A stretch of DNA of 64,000 bases from JAFGOM01 sp964605795 (lineage in GTDB: Archaea; Halobacteriota; Methanomicrobia; Methanomicrobiales; Methanospirillaceae). Below, in pieces: positions 60,960-64,000 of this stretch (its first letter is position 1; each line of letters opens with the position of its first letter). The position numbers and the translations under genes are program-made. The stretch covers positions 14,490-78,489 of the forward strand of contig CAZSDZ010000007.1 of assembly GCA_964605795.1 (NCBI GenBank), in the 5' to 3' direction. A model generated the notes under the pieces. The model had not been told where the DNA came from. It searched no databases and was given only the letters and a program-made list of their open reading frames with translations.

Positions 60960-62090
60960 ATGATCCCTGCCCGGAACCTGCTCTCTTCTCTTCTTCTGTT
61001 TCTGCGATCTCACCGGGGATATATCGATACCGGTAAACTGATTATCATTGCCATCCTTTCTTTAATTGCTCTTTTTGTCTCGGTCTATGTATTGTGGGCA
61101 AGCCCATGGACGGGATTTCGGTTTATCTATATCTTTATCCCTCATCTGTATCTCATTCCGATTATCCTGCTTGCACTCTGGTTTCCGAAGTCAGGCATGA
61201 AGCTCATCGGGATCATCCTTGTTGCAATATTTTCATTCTGGATATTCACCGAGTTGTTTGGGTATGAATTCAGTATCTCGTTTGTGATGCTCTACACCGG
61301 CCTTGATCTCGCGACAATTATGGTGCTGCTTTTATATGTCAAGGACCGCCGGCTTGTTGAAGCGGTGATTTCTGATCTGATAACGAGAGGTGAAAAGAGA
61401 AAAGGCCTGGATAGCAGCAAATTTCAGGGTGATTTTGATGCCATACTTGTTGGATTTCAGAGTTCAGATGAGGATGAGCGGAGAGAGGCAGTCTATGCAC
61501 TATCAGAACTGTCAGATGAACGTGCTCTCTTTCCCATCATAAGTGCCCTTCGTGATACAAGTCCGCACATCCGGAGGGCAGCTGCAGAGGCACTTGAGAC
61601 GAGTAACTCCCATAAAGCGGTTACTGCCCTTCTTACCGTACTGGATGACGAGGATCGGTATGTACGGGAGGCAGCGGCTGAAGCGCTTGGTCATCTTGGT
61701 GATGTTGCGGTGCCGGATCTTCTGCAGGGAGTATCTCATCCAGACTGGCATGTCAGGCTTGGTTGTGTGGTGGCACTCCGGATCAGTCAGGGTATGTTAC
61801 CGACCCTTGATCCGATCCTCTCCCTCCTTTCTGATGAGTCGGTGTATGTCAGACGTGAGGCGGTAAAGACGCTTGGAAGGATCGGGGATGAGTCCATTAT
61901 TCCTTATCTTATCGAAGCATCGAACGATCCTGATGCCGGTGTCAGGCTCCGTACTGTGCGGGCTTTATTGAAACTTTCGGATTCCCGGGATCTTGTGCCA
62001 ATACTCACCCGGCTCCTCTCGGATCCTGATGTGGCGGTCCGGGTCAGGGCTGCTGAGGAACTGGCCCGCATTAACGGGAATGAATCCTAA
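60960..62090 (+). CDS. Membrane-anchored HEAT-repeat protein
   Basis: 376 residues. Four or so N-terminal helices (about 20-130), then a linker, then six or seven PBS-lyase/HEAT repeats (about 155-376; DERREAVYALSELSDERALFPII, PHIRRAAAEALETSNSHKAV, VYVRREAVKTLGRIGDESII). The repeats should face the cytoplasm and bind a partner, perhaps the preceding 326-residue protein. The HEAT units resemble those in the receiver-PAS-HEAT protein at 25382, suggesting a shared module in this genome. Confidence 0.85.
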   Translation: MIPARNLLSSLLLFLRSHRGYIDTGKLIIIAILSLIALFVSVYVLWASPWTGFRFIYIFIPHLYLIPIILLALWFPKSGMKLIGIILVAIFSFWIFTELFGYEFSISFVMLYTGLDLATIMVLLLYVKDRRLVEAVISDLITRGEKRKGLDSSKFQGDFDAILVGFQSSDEDERREAVYALSELSDERALFPIISALRDTSPHIRRAAAEALETSNSHKAVTALLTVLDDEDRYVREAAAEALGHLGDVAVPDLLQGVSHPDWHVRLGCVVALRISQGMLPTLDPILSLLSDESVYVRREAVKTLGRIGDESIIPYLIEASNDPDAGVRLRTVRALLKLSDSRDLVPILTRLLSDPDVAVRVRAAEELARINGNES

Positions 62091-62224
62091 TTGTTATGAA
62101 TCAAGGCAAAAAGGAAGAGATTTTAAGGGTTATTCATAAAATCGTTGGTTTTAATGATTCCTCTATCATTATTGTATTTTTTTTTTGAAGAATGACTATA
62201 TTGTTTCAGGTCAATAATTTTAGT

Positions 62225-62791
62225 ATGGTGGATGATGAAACACAACGACTCAGTATTTTCGTAAAGGGGAATGTGCACCGGGTCGGATATCGTCATCTTG
62301 TTCAGGAGATCGCAAGAAAAAATCATATTACCGGAACGATTGAAAACCTGGAAGGATATGACGTCTTTATTATTGCGGAAGGAACTCCTGACAATCTTTC
62401 CCGGTTTACTGAAGATATCCGGATACAGGAATACCCGGTTTGTGTTGAGAGCATTGAGGTTACACGGGAGGAATCAACCGGAGAGTATCCGTACTTTATC
62501 ATTGTGAGAGGAACTCCCGAAGAAGAACTTGCAGAACGGTTTGATTCAGCAATTGCTATATTCTCCCGGATGGAGAAGAAACAGGATTATTCTATCGGTC
62601 TTCAGAAAGAGACAATCGGTCTTCAGAAGGAGACAATAGAGTTACAAAAAGAGACTCTGGATGAAGTCAGAGGTCTGCGCCAGGATTTCAGTAAGACATT
62701 AACACAGGAGATTGCTGAAGTCAGGATAGAACTACGTGAGGTACGCTCGGCTCTTATTCAGGCAGGAATCATGAAGGGGAATTTGTCCTGA
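62225..62791 (+). CDS. Acylphosphatase-like domain with tandem coiled-coil repeats
   Basis: 188 residues from ATG 62225 (62192 adds eleven). Residues 6-95 form an acylphosphatase fold: KGNVHRVGYRHL carries the phosphate-binding loop with R23, and ENLEG carries N41, so both catalytic residues are kept. Residues about 125-188 form a coiled coil with three near-identical 7-residue units (IGLQKET, IGLQKET, IELQKET) followed by LDEVRGLRQD. The coiled coil may oligomerise it. Acylphosphatase activity is plausible; a regulatory role is also possible. Confidence 0.8.
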   Translation: MVDDETQRLSIFVKGNVHRVGYRHLVQEIARKNHITGTIENLEGYDVFIIAEGTPDNLSRFTEDIRIQEYPVCVESIEVTREESTGEYPYFIIVRGTPEEELAERFDSAIAIFSRMEKKQDYSIGLQKETIGLQKETIELQKETLDEVRGLRQDFSKTLTQEIAEVRIELREVRSALIQAGIMKGNLS

Positions 62792-62864
62792 TAATGTGAG
62801 CCATTCAAATTAAATTTTCAAAACATGGAAACCTTGTTAGCAGGGTTGGATGTTTCATCTGTAG

Positions 62865-62909
62865 CAGGATACTATTGATGAGATTCAGGGACTCCGAAGA
62901 GACTTATGA
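62865..62909 (+). pseudogene. Remnant encoding a coiled-coil tail
   Basis: One frame reads QDTIDEIQGLRRDL then stop, close to the tail ETLDEVRGLRQDF of the acylphosphatase-like protein just upstream. Probably the 3' end of a lost duplicate. Short, so uncertain. Confidence 0.3.
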
Positions 62910-62943
62910 AAACTACTTGGAGCGGGAGTTTACTGATATAAGT

Positions 62944-63059
62944 GGCTGTTGCACGAATACAATTCGTCGATACAATAAGGCAAATTTTTGACGTAAATAA
63001 TGGAAATCACATTGTGAATTAGCCTTATTGTACTAATGAAAATCATTTATGCAACAGCC
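62944..63059. mobile_element. 116-bp MITE-like element with 38-base terminal inverted repeats
   Basis: The left end (62944-62981) and right end (63022-63059) are inverted copies: each has GGCTGTTGCA outermost and TACAATAAGGC innermost, separated by 17 unlike bases. The core is 40 bases and non-coding. The outer GGCTGTTGCA resembles the terminal repeats of IS6/IS26-type elements, so this may be a passive derivative moved by such a transposase. No clear target duplication is seen in the flanks. Confidence 0.6.
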
Positions 63060-63497
63060 TCATAAAGCAGATGTTACACGCAATTGGAAAAGCATTAACC
63101 AGGGAAGGAATACAGGTCTGATCCTATCTCTTGTTTTACTAGCGGGCATGAGAACACCTAAGTTTACCCATTAAAAAATTTTATAGAGCCATTATACTCG
63201 GATAATACCCTTCCCGATACCATCTGTTGTATGATACTCTGAAATATTCGCATAAAACACCATAAATCCTATATTATCATGGTAGAGTTAATCCGGATCT
63301 CATCTATGAGAACAAAACATCTGCCTTCTCTCTCAAGACCAAAAAACAAAATACCTGCGAGATACGGATAGACTTTACAAGGAATCCACACAGTTCTTTG
63401 CGGAACGTGTTGTTATTTGGGCAACATTCCGAAGAGAAATAGTTATAACCCTCTAAAGGAAAGGTGGAAAAATGAGAATTTTGATGTTGTCTTTTAG

Positions 63498-64000
63498 TCA
63501 CACCTGCTTCATTCGTGTTTCTATCTCTGTAACCGTATCGCAGATCATAACCTGATTCTCTTCGCCATAAATCCTTGCATCATCATCAATGAACGGAGTG
63601 ATAAGAACCAGTCTGTTGATTTTCTCACCGGTTTTGCGGGAGTAATATTCTGCCTTTTTCATAAAGATATACATATCACTCTTACTCACCGATGCCTTGA
63701 GCTCCACAAGTATCGTCTTTTTTCCGATAACAATTAGATCTATCTCAATCTCTGAAGGATGGCCGAATACAAATCCCTCTGTGTCTTTCATCAGGATATT
63801 TTTTACTTTATATCCTGTTTCACTGAGGATTTCAATGAGTCCGTTTCTGAATGCACACTCAGAGTCCATTCCCCATCGCTTTCCAAGGCCTCCCAGGGTA
63901 AAGTTCACGGTCCGGGTCAACTGCTGTATTGATTTTTCAGTATCTTTCTGTGCTTGAGCGAGTTCTTCTACCCTTTGTTCGGTTCTGTTCTGTGCTTGAG
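63498..64000 (-). CDS. Coiled-coil plus PD-(D/E)XK nuclease-like protein (DUF3782-like), N-terminus beyond window
   Basis: The frame is open to the window edge, giving at least 166 residues. The visible N-terminal part is a Gln/Glu-rich coiled coil with a repeated unit (TEQRVEELAQAQ, then KDTEKSIQQL). The rest is a restriction-like domain: EIEIDLIVIGKKTILVELKAS has the D...E-x-K catalytic pattern, preceded by GKRWGMDSECAFRNG. Proteins like this (DUF3782 type) are common, repeated and of unknown role in Methanospirillum-like genomes. A TTG at 63920 is not the true start, because the frame continues upstream. Confidence 0.75.
   Translation of the reverse strand, partial: QAQNRTEQRVEELAQAQKDTEKSIQQLTRTVNFTLGGLGKRWGMDSECAFRNGLIEILSETGYKVKNILMKDTEGFVFGHPSEIEIDLIVIGKKTILVELKASVSKSDMYIFMKKAEYYSRKTGEKINRLVLITPFIDDDARIYGEENQVMICDTVTEIETRMKQV

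Larger units (their letters stand above)
62792..63497. other. Decayed intergenic region containing a MITE-like element
   Basis: 706 bases with no intact gene. It holds a short coiled-coil coding remnant (62865-62909), a 116-bp element with 38-base inverted ends (62944-63059), and A/T-rich sequence to 63497 in which I see only poor frames. Confidence 0.5.

Noticed and set aside
1..64000. tRNA, rRNA or CRISPR loci
   Set aside because: I looked through the intergenic regions and found no cloverleaf with CCA-end context, no rRNA-like conserved stretch and no regularly spaced direct repeats.

Overview
The window looks like chromosomal DNA of a methanogenic archaeon of the order Methanomicrobiales, most like Methanospirillum hungatei. 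The evidence is a nine-gene A1A0-ATP synthase operon in the order H-I-K-E-C-F-A-B-D, the archaeal amidotransferase pair gatD/gatE, Sep-tRNA:Cys-tRNA synthase, ribosomal protein L10e, TATA-type promoters, and the archaeal families UPF0212, DUF2070, DUF2150 and DUF5350. The species name is inference from gene content and style, not from a search. I saw no rRNA or tRNA gene and no CRISPR array.

Layout. 1-8 kb: a truncated secreted NHL-repeat protein, a secreted serine beta-lactamase-like hydrolase divergent from two DHA2 efflux transporters, a SPASM radical SAM enzyme and a dolichol-kinase-like membrane protein. 8-15.3 kb: a large membrane glycosyltransferase with a GspE-N-like domain, a secreted TPR protein, an RRM RNA-binding protein, an aIF1A-like reading frame with no start codon, a GNAT acetyltransferase and a small zinc-ribbon membrane protein. 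15.5-23.9 kb: the ATP synthase operon. 24-34 kb: phosphoglycerate kinase, a receiver-PAS-HEAT protein, a VOC protein, adenine deaminase, TPR and surface proteins, small membrane proteins, an acyltransferase-like membrane protein and a PH-like/zinc-ribbon protein. 34-40.3 kb, minus strand: fumarase alpha, then fumarase beta-korD-korA-korB-korC-sucC-sucD, most joined by 4-base overlaps. This is the fumarate side and the succinate-to-2-oxoglutarate side of the reductive partial citric acid cycle. Fumarate reductase and malate dehydrogenase are not here.

40.5-50 kb: L10e, a NitT/TauT-type ABC transporter, a membrane PAS sensor with a degenerate kinase motif, argH, gatD, gatE and an RGG-rich DUF5350 protein. 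50.4-54.4 kb: a tight, overlapping plus-strand run (unknown protein, nitroreductase, UPF0212, PfkB kinase, DUF2070). 54.5-62.8 kb: a HerA-type ATPase, SepCysS translationally coupled to a 60-residue helical protein, DUF2150 and a coupled Cys-rich partner, a TPR protein, an unrecognised 326-residue protein followed by a membrane HEAT protein, and an acylphosphatase-coiled-coil protein. 62.8-64 kb: a decayed stretch with a 116-bp MITE-like element and a truncated coiled-coil/PD-(D/E)XK protein.

The best leads are the small protein coupled to SepCysS (a candidate minimal SepCysE-like adaptor), the MITE-like element, the aIF1A-like frame that lost its start, the archaeal RRM protein, the acylphosphatase with tandem coiled-coil repeats, and the possible operator shared by the hydrolase and efflux genes. 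I found no complete, convincingly new defence or biosynthetic system.
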